In this document: in pieces, positions 11,191 to 21,358 of the stretch
Numbering within the stretch: position 1 is the stretch's first letter
Layout of the letters: each line of letters begins with the position of its first letter
Assembly (NCBI GenBank): GCA_903772945.1
Contig: CAICTM010000427.1
Span: 1-64,000 of the forward strand
DNA: 64,000 nt
Source of the DNA: Seminavis robusta
Lineage: Eukaryota; Bacillariophyta; Bacillariophyceae; Naviculales; Naviculaceae
Reading direction: 5' to 3'
Position numbers and translations under genes: made by a program
The notes under the pieces: generated by a model
What the model saw: only the letters and a program-made list of their open reading frames with translations
The model's database searches: none
What the model was told of the DNA's origin: nothing

Positions 11191-12327
11191 TTAGTACACT
11201 CCACTCTCCGCCATGTCGAGGTCGTTGGTGGCAGTAACACCATACGCACAGTTGGCAAAGGCATGAGCATCCTCCTTCAAATGAGCACAAGCCACCTTGG
11301 CGGTTTCTTCAGTGACGCCTTCTCTCAAATGACGAGCTTCCTTTTGGGTCATGTCGGGAAGGATGCACTTAGCAGGGTACTGGGGAGCTCTGGCAGCTTT
11401 GAAGAGCATGGGCTCATCATCATGAACCTGCCACTCCTGTCCAAGAGCATTCATGTCACCACTCAGTCTTCCCGTCACGGGCCAAGAGGTTACCATGGAA
11501 ATCACCCATCAACCCAGCAACATTTCCAAAGTCTTTCTCAGCAGCATTGTGGACCCTGACACTCACAATATCCTTCATGATGCTCACAGTAATGTTGGAC
11601 ATCTTCGAGAGGACAATATCAAAGCGGTGGGCCTTCTTGCTCTTGACACTGTGCACAATGGGGTATCCACCAATGTTGGATCAACATTGCTCTTCCTGAG
11701 CACAGTGCTATCCAGAGAGTCAATCATGGCATTGTACACTCCATTGAATGAATACTCACCCCAACTGGAGACCTCCAAGGTATCGTCACCAAGGCGGACA
11801 ACAGCAGCTTCAATGTATGAATACTGGTATTGAGCCTTGGTTCTGATGTGGATATCCAATCCGGTTCCACCTGCGAAGAATGGGTCAGTGAGGAAAACCA
11901 AATCGCATGCTCCATGGAAATCAAACCACTTGTCTGCCCAGGTCTTGAAGTGAGGGTCACCAGTACCGGCAACATCCCTTGTAATTTCTGTGGGAGGGGC
12001 TTCTGTTGGTGGGCAAGGAGTCAGGATCAAAGCCCACCTCTGAAAAGCGGCTCCCGCGCCCTCGCGGCTCTGTGTGTAGTCCAATGTCCATTCACCCTTT
12101 GAAGAGTGGCCAGTGAAATCGGAAAGATCTCCAACTGGTTGGATAGATGGATTGTAGTAGCAGATGTTTGAGTTACTGCTGGAAGCATCAAAAATACCCC
12201 AAAGAGGACCATTAGAGCGGCAACCTCCTTCAAGAAGGTCAACTTTGATTGCGCTTCCCCCACCATCAGGATTCAGGGTGACGTCGATATCCTGGGACTC
12301 AGCTCTTGCACCAGAAATCATCATCAT
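11191..12327 (-). pseudogene. GDPH/VWD-domain protein, adhesive-trail type, frame broken
   Basis: The first 180 or so codons contain a jelly-roll segment resembling a proprotein-convertase P domain (LSDFTGHSSKGEWTLDYTQ) and then a VWD domain opening with GTGDPHFKTWADKWFDFHG. The GDPH motif defines domains reported from diatom adhesive-trail proteins, some thought to come from bacteria. The domain continues as GGYPIVHSVKSKKAHRF and GLMGDFHG, and ends with NALGQEWQV and a Cys-containing tail stopping at 11191. These parts lie in different frames: one-base shifts are needed near 11,670 and near 11,457. No signal peptide is visible at the ATG (12327), so the 5' end may also be missing; the open frame extends upstream past a possible acceptor at about 12,340. 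This is either a decaying paralogue or carries sequence errors. Confidence 0.7.
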
Positions 12328-13947
12328 AAATTCAATGGATCGACCTGACCAACAGAAAATAATTGCTGGCTACTCTGCTAGCTACGACGTACTCCTTATA
12401 CTAGTAGCTAGCAGCCTAGCTCAACGTCATAGTCAACATCATAGTCAACGTCTCGCCATTTCCCTAAGTTGCAATCAAAAAGTACAGGGACCTTTTTGAT
12501 TAACTCCAACAGTAAATCGCGGTGTCCTCGGTTCCAAGTGCCGCATCATTTATGCATAGCAACAGCTCTTTCATACTTCGCATCTAGCTAGGATGCATGC
12601 TCTTGAGTACTGGTCGCATGGTATAGACGATGGATCTCCACGTGATAAGATTCTTTCACCATGGAACTAGTATCCTTCAAAGGAATTTCCATGTCTTCCC
12701 AGACAAATGGCGTCCTTAGACATGGAAAATCTTATGAAATCATGAAATCATCATGTCAGACGCCCCCAAGCTTAAAGTTGTATGTAAATTCGTGGGCCCG
12801 AGCATGTGCATACCAAGCCTCTAACGTGGCGACACAACATTTGCTTGAAACCGATTGTCATTTGGCTTGCCCTCAGCCACAGGGCTCTCTTGTAGCAATC
12901 TGTAGTAAGCTATCAGCGATAAGGAGGATTGTTGTGTGGCAACACAACACAACACAACACAACACAACCATGGCTGCAATGCATGTCGCAAGCTACGGTA
13001 TAGAGTAGAACAATACAATTCCCTAAAACAAATGTAAATAGGCTACTCATTCTTTCGAAATGCATGTATCGATCCCAGCGTTTGTTGTGCCTGCCCATGC
13101 ACTGCAGTTGTGTAACCCAATCCGTGCTTTCCCCGATGAAGCGTGGAGCACGTGGCGCAAGCTCTTTGATTTGAAGAGGACGTGGCCAAGTAGCGGAATG
13201 CCGTGACATCAAAAGTCGAGTCGAGTCTTGTCAGAACACCGGCACACTCTGCATGAAATAGACAGCGCAATCAGCTAGCTAGCTAGCTATCAGCTCCGTC
13301 ATGCAGACATAACTCCAGATCTCAAATCTCAGGCTGCTTAATAAAATAAAATGGCACATACAGCGGTAAACCAAACAACATACATATGCAGAAGTGCAGA
13401 GGTACATGTACCGCCAGAGGGAGGAAACCTGGGCGCATAGTATACACTGTACTGTACCATACCGGTACTGGTACCCTCCCAGGCGCTGAATCAGGCTCCC
13501 TCGCCTAGCGACTAAGAATTTGCACTCCTTGCATCTTGATGGTTTCTTCTGCGCATCTTTATCGCTTGTGCTCTACCTTTAAATACTAGCTATGATAGTA
13601 TTAGTAGGCATAAAGCATTCACGAGGGGCACTCGCCAATGGGCCCATCTGTCTGGACTGTCACTCGACTCTGGCATCACACTGCAAGGCCTGCAACTCAC
13701 ACGGTGCGTGTGGTGGTTGTGGCTGATACTTTGTGGTCCAAGATCATGACATGGCTTGGAAGGAACGGTAAGTCAACCTCGACGCTGACAATCAATAATC
13801 AAGACAGGCAGCAAGTAGAGAAAGACTTTTGCCAAATGAGTGTCAGTCTATACATTTAGGATAATCATGCGAGAAAGGATCTCGAGCATGCTCTGGAATG
13901 CTGGAAATCGATGCCCAAAGCTATCCGTCAATGGTTCTTGTTCTGTT
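12328..13947. other. Gene-free stretch with simple repeats
   Basis: It contains (AACAC)n at 12941-12969, an AGCT tract at 13273-13288, and TACCGGTAC words around 13450-13475. Short frames on both strands show no domain. A GTCAACATCATAG duplication lies near 12428-12450. No gene is supported. Confidence 0.5.
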
Positions 13948-15998
13948 CTATTGCTGACCGCAACCATCTTGAGCTTCTCGATCTTGCTCTTGCTGCTGTC
14001 GTTGCCTCTCTAGTAGTATCTGTGTTATGAGTTGTTCTTGTTGCTCCGGGGGTGTCCCGTCTTGAACTTGTTGCTGTTGCTGCGGGGCTTGTGCGATTGC
14101 TGCCGCGTTTGCTGTGTCCAGCTGTAGCTGTCCGCTCGCAGCAAGTGTGTTTTCCATGAGCTGCTGTTCGAGTCCTTGGAGTGAAATGTCCATGCGGGCG
14201 GGAATGTTGTTAAGACTATTGATACAGATACCCTGTTGCTGTTGTTGCAGTTGCTGCAGCTGGTGCCGCTGCCACAGGGTAAGGGATACCTGTCCACCCT
14301 GTTGTGGGACGGCATGCACTGCTGGCAGTTGTTGTTGCTGTTGTAAAGCCGAATGACCCTGATGGATCAACATCAATTGCTGCTGAAGCCGCTCTTGGTG
14401 TTGTTGCTCCAACCGCCGTAGCTGCTGTTGCTGTAGAAGAAGTTCATCTTGTTGGTGCAGCAAGCTATTATTATTGTTTGCCTGTTGATGTTGATGTTGA
14501 TGTTCCTGTTCATTCTGCATTAAAATTTGATGATCTGCCAATAGATCCGGTGGAGGTGGAACATTGGCCTGGACTGTGGGGGACAGGGGAGCCCTTTGGA
14601 GGAGAGGTGAAAGTTGTGGGATGACGGGGTTGACGTGAGGAACAGTCCCCATTTCTTCCTGTCGAGCGAGAACGGACTGCAGCATGGCTTGTGAATCCAT
14701 ATTCATGTTTGGGAGGAGGACATCTTGCAATTGCTGGTTAGGGAATAGGTCAAAGGACGAGGCACCACTGCTGGAGCTGCTGCTTCCCTCCCTCGGACGT
14801 GGTTGTGGTTGTGGTTGTGCTGCAGTTTGATGCGTGGAAGGAGTGTTGTGGCTTCCTCTGTGTGGCAGCGACCGAGACAGTCTCTGCATACTGGACGATG
14901 CCGAGGCTGCAGCAGCAGGACCTGATGCCCTCGGAGGTTGCTGCTGCAGATGGAGAGGTCCGGCCATCATGAGTGATTCACGGAGTGAAGCTCGACCAGC
15001 GTCCTGGTCATCACGGATACTTTTACTTTCTTCTCTTACATGTATGGATCCCAACGATGTAGGTGTCTCCAAAGTGCTGTCCAAAGGCGGGGGTCTCCAA
15101 GTATGACTGTTACTGGGAGATTCCATGGGGGGTGGCATTAGCTGCCGAGACTCACTTCCAGTGGGGCTGGGTGCAGTAGGTGAGGTAGCCGAAGTGGCGG
15201 GGCCAGTGACAATGCCAGTGCTGCTCTCCGAGGCAATCTTTCTCTCGAGTGCCTGAGCAGCCGCCTTGGCTTGTGACTTGTTCTGGGTCATGGTCCTGAG
15301 TAGGTCGGGTCTGTTTGGTTGGAATAGAGGATGCTGGTAGGCAGTTGTGTGCGAGGGCAAGTTTGGATAAGATACTTGACGGTAGCCCCTGCAAAACCCG
15401 AGTGACGAGTCCAATCGAATCGAATCGAATGAGTTAGTAGGTATACCCATGGTGAAAGAAGGCACAAGCAATAACCAAGAAGTTAGGAATGATTCAATCA
15501 GGAAGAGTTCTCGATTCGGTTTGTGGAAACAGGCAGGACAATAGCCAGGACCACAGTTCCACCAGGCATGTCCCCACTTTAGATCAATCGCAATCTACCA
15601 GTACCGGTAGTCTTCTACTAGAGCTAGATACTAAGTCTTAGACATGCTTGTACTTACCACCGGTTGAAGTTTCGTGTGATACTGGGCCACTTATTGCCAT
15701 TGAAAGCAGTGTCCAGTACCTTCTTGGTGAAGACTCTTCGGTTGATAGCAAAGGCGCCCTTGATTTTTCCCATGTCTCGTAGCCACCAGACAGCGTCCGG
15801 CGCCACCTTCTTTTCCAGGAGCGCCATGAGCTTGTCAGGAAAGTGCGAGGGCGCCGATGCAGGGGGAGATGCAGCTGCAGCTGCAGCTGTTGCTGAAGCC
15901 AATGCTTGTTCAGGTTGTTCAAGTTGTTCAGGAGATCCTTGCTGTCTCTGTCTTGACTGGTTGCCCTCCGAAGACTGAGACTCGTTGGTGTTGTCCAT
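13948..15998 (-). CDS. HSF-type transcription factor with Q-rich C-terminus (2 exons)
   Basis: Exon 1 (15998-15658) and exon 2 (15388-13948) join across a 269-bp GTAAGT...CAG intron, giving 593 residues. The DNA-binding domain spans the junction. Exon 1 has FPDKLMALLEKK ... KKVLDTAFNGNKWPSITRNF and exon 2 supplies GYRQVSYPNL ... HPLFQPNRPDLL. This follows the HSF winged helix order: FPxKL start, a recognition helix in which RNFNRW replaces RQLNLY, then a wing and an HPxFxRxRPDL end. HSF-type factors are the largest transcription-factor family in diatoms. The rest is low-complexity, with Pro/Ser stretches and long Gln runs typical of activation domains; no clear HR-A/B coiled coil is seen. The ATG at 15998 is chosen because it gives a short tail before the domain. 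Target genes are unknown. Confidence 0.75.
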
Positions 15999-17331
15999 GG
16001 TGGTTCCACTGGCACTGGCACTGGCACTGGCACTGCTACCGGTATGTATTAATATACTGCTGCACAAGACTGAGAGAACTGCCACCGTGTTCATACCGGT
16101 ACCGCTAAGGCAGGATACAGAATCTGATATGATATCTGATATACCCGTACTCGAGTGGTACAAGCCACAAGCCACAAGCCAATGCACTACTGGTAACTGA
16201 AGACTGAAGACCGAAGCTAGTCTACCTGAAGCGCAACAGCTTAAGCTTACGATAAGGAAGCAAGCTTTTAAAAGAAATGAGCAAAATTAAATGACGGCTA
16301 TACCTGATACAACTGGTACATGTGATCATGTAATGTCGACGCACTTACCCAACAGCAACGGTCGATGAAGCGGTGCAGTCAGTATTAGTACGGTGCAGTA
16401 AAGCTAAGCAGCACGTGTAGTAAGCGAGAAAAAGGTTTGTTTGTTTCCTGTTTTGTGCCAATGGTGGGTCTGTCGTCTGTGCAGTGCGAACACTGGGAAA
16501 TTAAATGGGGACGGATGGATAATTCAATGCAATGATTCTCAAGGAACCAATCCGCTTGGGGTGGCTGATGGTTTTATGAGCCTGGGTTCAGAGGTGCAGC
16601 TGCTAGCATTTTTGATAAGTGCGTGCCAGCATGCCAGCTCGACTTTTACATGTACTTCGGTTTTTCGTCTATCTACTAGCTAGCTAGAGCTACCGTAGCT
16701 AGCTAGTACTGTGTGTGGATAGCACATCAGCAAGCAGATCTACGTGTTCTGGTTTAAAAGCCATAGCAGCAGTACTCTGCGAACTTGTTGAAGACTATTC
16801 GGGCAGGCACAAGACACTCTTTGGTTTTACCACTTACAGAGAGGAGCTACCACTCATAAAGAACAACAGTGAATAAAGCACCAGCAGAATAATGTCCATC
16901 GACATAAAGGGATACTGTACGAGCTACTGTAAGTACTGTATTCAGCAGCTATTCAGCAAAGGACAGGCTCTTGGTAAGATACGATCTTGCCGCTCTCTTC
17001 AAATGTCTCGGACCGCACTCACAAACACACCTTAGTTAGACTGCGAACTGCATACATACATGCAGTACTCGAGTACAGGACGGAAAGCAGGATTCGGATG
17101 CCCCGACTAAACCTAGCAGAGAGAACATTCAGCATTACTCCAGTAGAGAGTAAGGCAATGATGGCCTCCAATCGGGCTACCCTAAGCAAAAAAGTTCGCC
17201 TCCCTAGAAAAGGCTTGTCGACACTCAAATAACATTGTGGCCACCCATTGCTGGGATCGCTCTTTGATGGGTCCTGATAATAAATCAAGAGGGAGTCCCC
17301 TAATAGTCAAGCTGCCTTTGACTAGCTCTTT
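15999..17331. other. Gene-free stretch upstream of the HSF gene
   Basis: It probably holds the HSF promoter on its left side. A run of (GGCACT)n lies at 16010-16033, CTAG tracts near 16675-16710, and small frames near 16987-17288 show no domain. No gene is supported. Confidence 0.45.
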
Positions 17332-18067
17332 CAGGGCGTGGTACTCACACTGTTTTAGCATGTGAGTATGGGTACTGAGTAGTACTCACAATTCCAAAGT
17401 CAAGTGAGTATGGGTACTGGGTAATACTCACAATTCCCAGGGTCAAGTGAGTACGGGTATCATGTGAGTACAGGTACTTTGTGGGTACTATAGAGTACTC
17501 ACTGAGTACTCATAAATCAAATACTTAGGGAAATTATCTAGGTTTTTCTAGTTCTGGGCTGGGGGCTCATCAATCTTGTTGTAAAGGTCCACCATGGCAT
17601 CAATATCACTGTCATAATCCTCCTCTTCACATCTGCTGGCAGTTAGCTTGAGGAGATCCTTGGTCCTATTCTTCGCCCATTCCTTTCTTGCATCATTGAT
17701 GCATTGCTTGTAGTTCTGGATGAATGCACTGTTCTTGTAGCAAAGAAGGCGCATTTGGAATGTCATGTCAACCTTCTGTCCATTGCTGAGTTTTCCATCA
17801 AACCATGTACAAGAACTGAAAACTCTTTCTTGGAAGCCACAAAATACTCACCGAGTACTCACTGGTACTCACTTCGAAGTACTCACCGAAGTACTCACCG
17901 AAGACTCAAAAAGTACTCAAAATCCGGAGTCATGTGAGTACGGGTACTGAGTAATACTCACATTTTCTGAGGTCATGTGAGTATGGGTACTGAGTATACT
18001 CAGTACTCAGTACCCGTACTCACATCGAGTACACGCAGCGTGTATTTCATGTGAGTCCCACACCCTG
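17332..18067. mobile_element. Non-autonomous hAT DNA transposon (736 bp)
   Basis: The ends form an 18-bp terminal inverted repeat starting CAGGG (left 17332-17349, right 18050-18067) with two mismatches. The flanks carry a perfect 8-bp target duplication AGCTCTTT (17324-17331 and 18068-18075). CAGGG ends and 8-bp duplications define the hAT superfamily. Subterminal arrays repeat GTGAGTAYGGGTACTGAGTA-like units at 17362, 17404 and 17447 (left) and 17934 and 17977 (right), at a period of 42-43 bp; each unit is itself nearly palindromic and could bind transposase. The element is too short to encode a transposase. The perfect duplication argues for a fairly recent insertion. Confidence 0.88.
17548..17766 (-). 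CDS. Small frame inside the hAT element, unknown
   Basis: A 72-codon frame starts MTFQMRLLCYKNSAF and ends in an acidic, Asp-rich stretch and DEPPAQN. The same frame is open further upstream to about 17,815, after a pyrimidine-poor AG. It could be a remnant of the transposase gene or a piece of host gene carried by the element. I recognise no domain. Confidence 0.3.
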   Translation of the reverse strand: MTFQMRLLCYKNSAFIQNYKQCINDARKEWAKNRTKDLLKLTASRCEEEDYDSDIDAMVDLYNKIDEPPAQN

Positions 18068-18075
18068 AGCTCTTT

Positions 18076-19608
18076 GACTAAACAGATTCAATAACAATAT
18101 TTAATCTTGACCGGAAGACTTCAGGTAGATTGCAGAAAAAAACAAAATACAATTATTGTTTATTCCCCAACCACCTCAACAATTGATTGTCAACACCGAA
18201 AATATTCTTAAACACCAACTACAACTAAATGCTTAAATGGTTGCTCCTGATGATTGATGATTTCCGTTTTGCTGGTACCACATGGAGCACATCCTGTGAA
18301 ACTTTGATAATACACAAACCACCACGTCACAAACAGATCCCTCATCAATTGGCAAGATTGGCTCGAGATCCTTCAAGCTCCCCCTTTCTTAGGGCGACCC
18401 ACAGCCACTCGCGATCTGAACTTCTTCGCCGATCAAACTTACACTCCTCTAACCTCTAAGCTCCTCTTGCTTCTTCCTGTTTTTCTTCTTGGGATCAGTA
18501 ATAGTCCCAGCATGCGATGAGTCCAGCTCTGTGAAACTTGGACAAGAAAGTGTACCTTTCAGTAAGTAGTGACTAAAAGGTGAACTGCTTTCATTTATTA
18601 ACTGGATCACCGTGTTGAGGAAGAGAGGAGTCCCAGCAAGAGCTGTTCGGCACGTGCATGCGTTGTTCAGCTGTTGCTCTTTGTCCCATATGCGGGAGGG
18701 ACTTTTCTGTTTCTGACTCAGTTTACCGGTACATGTACAGCAGTAATCAAAGCGTACTCCTGACTTTAGCTACTTGCGGTACCGGTAGGGGGCCAGCAGG
18801 GTCCAGAATGGAGAAGGAACGTGTAGGAAGGACCAACTTGTGACCATCTTGCTCCGCAAAAGATTTTGGTGGCCAGACAATTCTCCTTAGTCATGCTGGT
18901 ACCAGGGTAAGCTCAAGATCGTTTCAAAACTGCTTCCAACAGAAAGCTGTTCTGGAAAAGAATCGAGAGGACCAGTTTACAGTTTACCACTGTTGGCCAG
19001 GCAACCATCTGAATGGATCAAGGGGAGAATGCACAAGGCATGGTTTGCCATTGATTTGAAGATTGAAGGTGGATTTAACGAAACTTGCTCAGCAATAATG
19101 TCATGGCCCAAATGTCCTCAATGGAAAAACAGTATTTTGGCCAGTTCGTTTATCTACAGTCAGTGTCTCGGATATTGAAAACAGTATTTACAAATATAAA
19201 CATTGGATTTAACAAATATATTGTCCTAGAAATTCGTGTCATAACTGTTCTCTACCTTGGGTCTTGAAACTGTGTTTGGATGATGCACAGTCGATTCGAT
19301 TCGATTCATTCGATTGAGTCGAGTCATGATGCTCAATCGTTCGCACCTGTCCCTACAGTATTGTATTCAAACACCTAACCTTGTAAACTTGCTTTGAATG
19401 ACGTGCCTCTGACATCAGCTTCTTTCGAATTCCGCTGAATTCTTACGCAGTTTTGGCGCAATCACACTTTCCTCCAAGCCCAATTATTCTTGGAACCCTC
19501 AACCGCACCTCTCTCTTCAGAGCCCCACTGCTTGCCAGTACTTATTACTACGTTTTATTTTAATAGTACAATTCAACTGAACCAATTACTCCATCCCAAG
19601 CATTAGCC
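18076..19608. other. Gene-free stretch
   Basis: AT-rich on the left, with TACCGGTA words at 18724-18790 and a TCGATTCGATTCGATT tract near 19290. Frames of about 60-76 codons have no domain. No gene is supported. Confidence 0.5.
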
Positions 19609-20722
19609 ATGTGCCCCCCAAGTTCGAGTCTTCCAGAAGACGACAATGTTGATCCTGAAAAGGCTGAAACTGACAAGAATGTAGTCCCGCAGGCAAGGCC
19701 CAGCAGCGTTCGTCGTTCGTTGCGAATGTCATTGTCATTGGTCGAGTTGGACCCGGAGCTAGAGGAGGCTCAAAAGTTGTCGTTTTCGGAAAAGCCGTGG
19801 CCGTTGTCCATGTTTTCAGGTTTCTCGACGGAACGTGCCACCATGGTGACGGGGCTGGGATGTCTGAGCAGCTCGATTGTTTTGGCCGTGCGATTGTACC
19901 TGGATCATTCGCCGCGCGCCTATTTGATCCATTCCATCATTGTCTTTTTCGACTGTATTCTCATTCACATGTTTACACACTCCTTGTGGCTCAGTATCAC
20001 CGGAGAAATCATCACTTATGTCTTCTTTATCAGCTTTCACTTTACCAAGGAAACCGTGTGGGAATTGCTGGAAACGACACTCCTCGCCGTTATCAGCAGC
20101 TTTTACTTGATTGGCAGTCGCAAACAAGTCATGCAAGAACGAAATGAACTAGAAGACGACATTCACAGCCTAAGGCATCGTGGGGCTCTCTTGCTACGAA
20201 ACATTAGTCAAGTTCACGCCGCCATTCGAGAAAAAGAAAAAGATCCACATGCTTCCGTGCTCCTCCAAGTTCAGGGGGAACAGCATCAGCTGTTGAGTCA
20301 ACATCTGAATCTAGCTAGCTCAAGAAATGTCACAGGGATTCCAAAGAGAGTCCATTGCTACGGCTCTACAATCAGACCAAGAAGATGGAAATTCGGATAC
20401 CGACGACGAAACCATCGCGGACAATAACAACACGAACAACAACGCGAACGGACATCATATCGAGGCTGCACTCGACACAGAGTTGTCAAGAGAATTGCTC
20501 AAGCAAGGAGAGTGCTCTTGCAGAATCAAAACCTTCAAAGGGAGACTCAATCAGTGGCTCACCCCATTCACACCAGATCCGGAAGCATGCCCGAACAAGT
20601 TGAAATGCTACAAAGAACTCTTCTTTGAGTACTTTTTGGATGGAGCCGCAGGAGTCATGTACACCAGTTTCTTGGGTCTCATCATTGATGCCTTTCTCAA
20701 TTATGGCAGCTCCAGCTACTAA
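19609..20722 (+). pseudogene. Four-helix membrane protein of unknown function, frame broken at a CTAG tract
   Basis: The ATG at 19609 opens a frame with a charged N-terminus (about 85 residues), four hydrophobic helices (TMVTGLGCLSSSIVLAV, IIVFFDCILIHMF, IITYVFFISFHF, TTLLAVISSFYLIG) and then a long charged helix likely to form a coiled coil. After 20,310 this frame ends in unlikely basic sequence, while another frame continues the helix and finishes with a Cys-rich stretch and a hydrophobic end (FFEYFLDGAAGVMYTSFLGL), stopping at 20722. The switch sits on CTAGCTAGCT at 20311-20320. With one CTAG unit the helix would read LNLAQEMSQGF, and the total becomes 370 codons, so a four-base repeat expansion explains the break. 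I cannot name the family. It may be an intact gene with an assembly or allelic difference. Confidence 0.6.
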
Positions 20723-21358
20723 GGATCACTTTCGCTTAGTTTTGCAACAGTTTCAAGCACTACCTTGACAGTTCAGGTTTTCCTCTTTTTGTTGTTGGCT
20801 TATGACTTGTTATTCGGCTTCTCGAGCATGCACGCACTTTTCTCGTATATTAATTTGAAAGCGGTTCCTCTATAAACAGTGTGTGGCCAGCTATGCTAGC
20901 TAGCTCTGGAGAGCGACAACCGAAATAACTTACTTGCGGACTCTTTAGCTTTCCCAAAAGAGTAACTCCACCGTTGCAAGCAAGAGGCAGAAGAGGGGAA
21001 CGGTGCGATGGGCTTCAGCTTCAGAGGCCGCGCTGTGCATAGTTTTGTTATTGTGGATATCATACGGTAGCCCTAAATCTCCCACGCCGAGCTTATTCCA
21101 GGGCGTGGATATTGCCTTTCTTAAGTGGCAACATCTGGCGGTATTCCGGCTTGCTTGCAGGAAGTCCTGTTTGCTCCCACGACCTCCGTTCCACCACACC
21201 AGATGCTATGAGCCTCGATGTTTGCCAGGTCTTCGCACCATACCAATGACGACAGTGCCGACCAGCCTCTATCATAGATGCTCTTACTTTTCGCTTGCAA
21301 GAACGAGCTACCTCGAGTGATAGCTAGAATACGAGCATACATTACAAGTACCATCACA
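20723..21358. other. Intergenic stretch
   Basis: No supported gene. It presumably holds the 3' end of the membrane-protein gene and the promoter of the Q-rich gene. Confidence 0.45.

Noticed and set aside
17340-18060. CRISPR-like reading of the regularly spaced repeats
   Set aside because: The repeats lie inside an element with hAT ends and target duplication, in a eukaryotic context, and the spacers are not unique.
20311-20330. A tiny intron as cause of the frame change in the membrane-protein gene
   Set aside because: No donor exists at a workable distance from the CACAG; a CTAG unit change explains the shift exactly.
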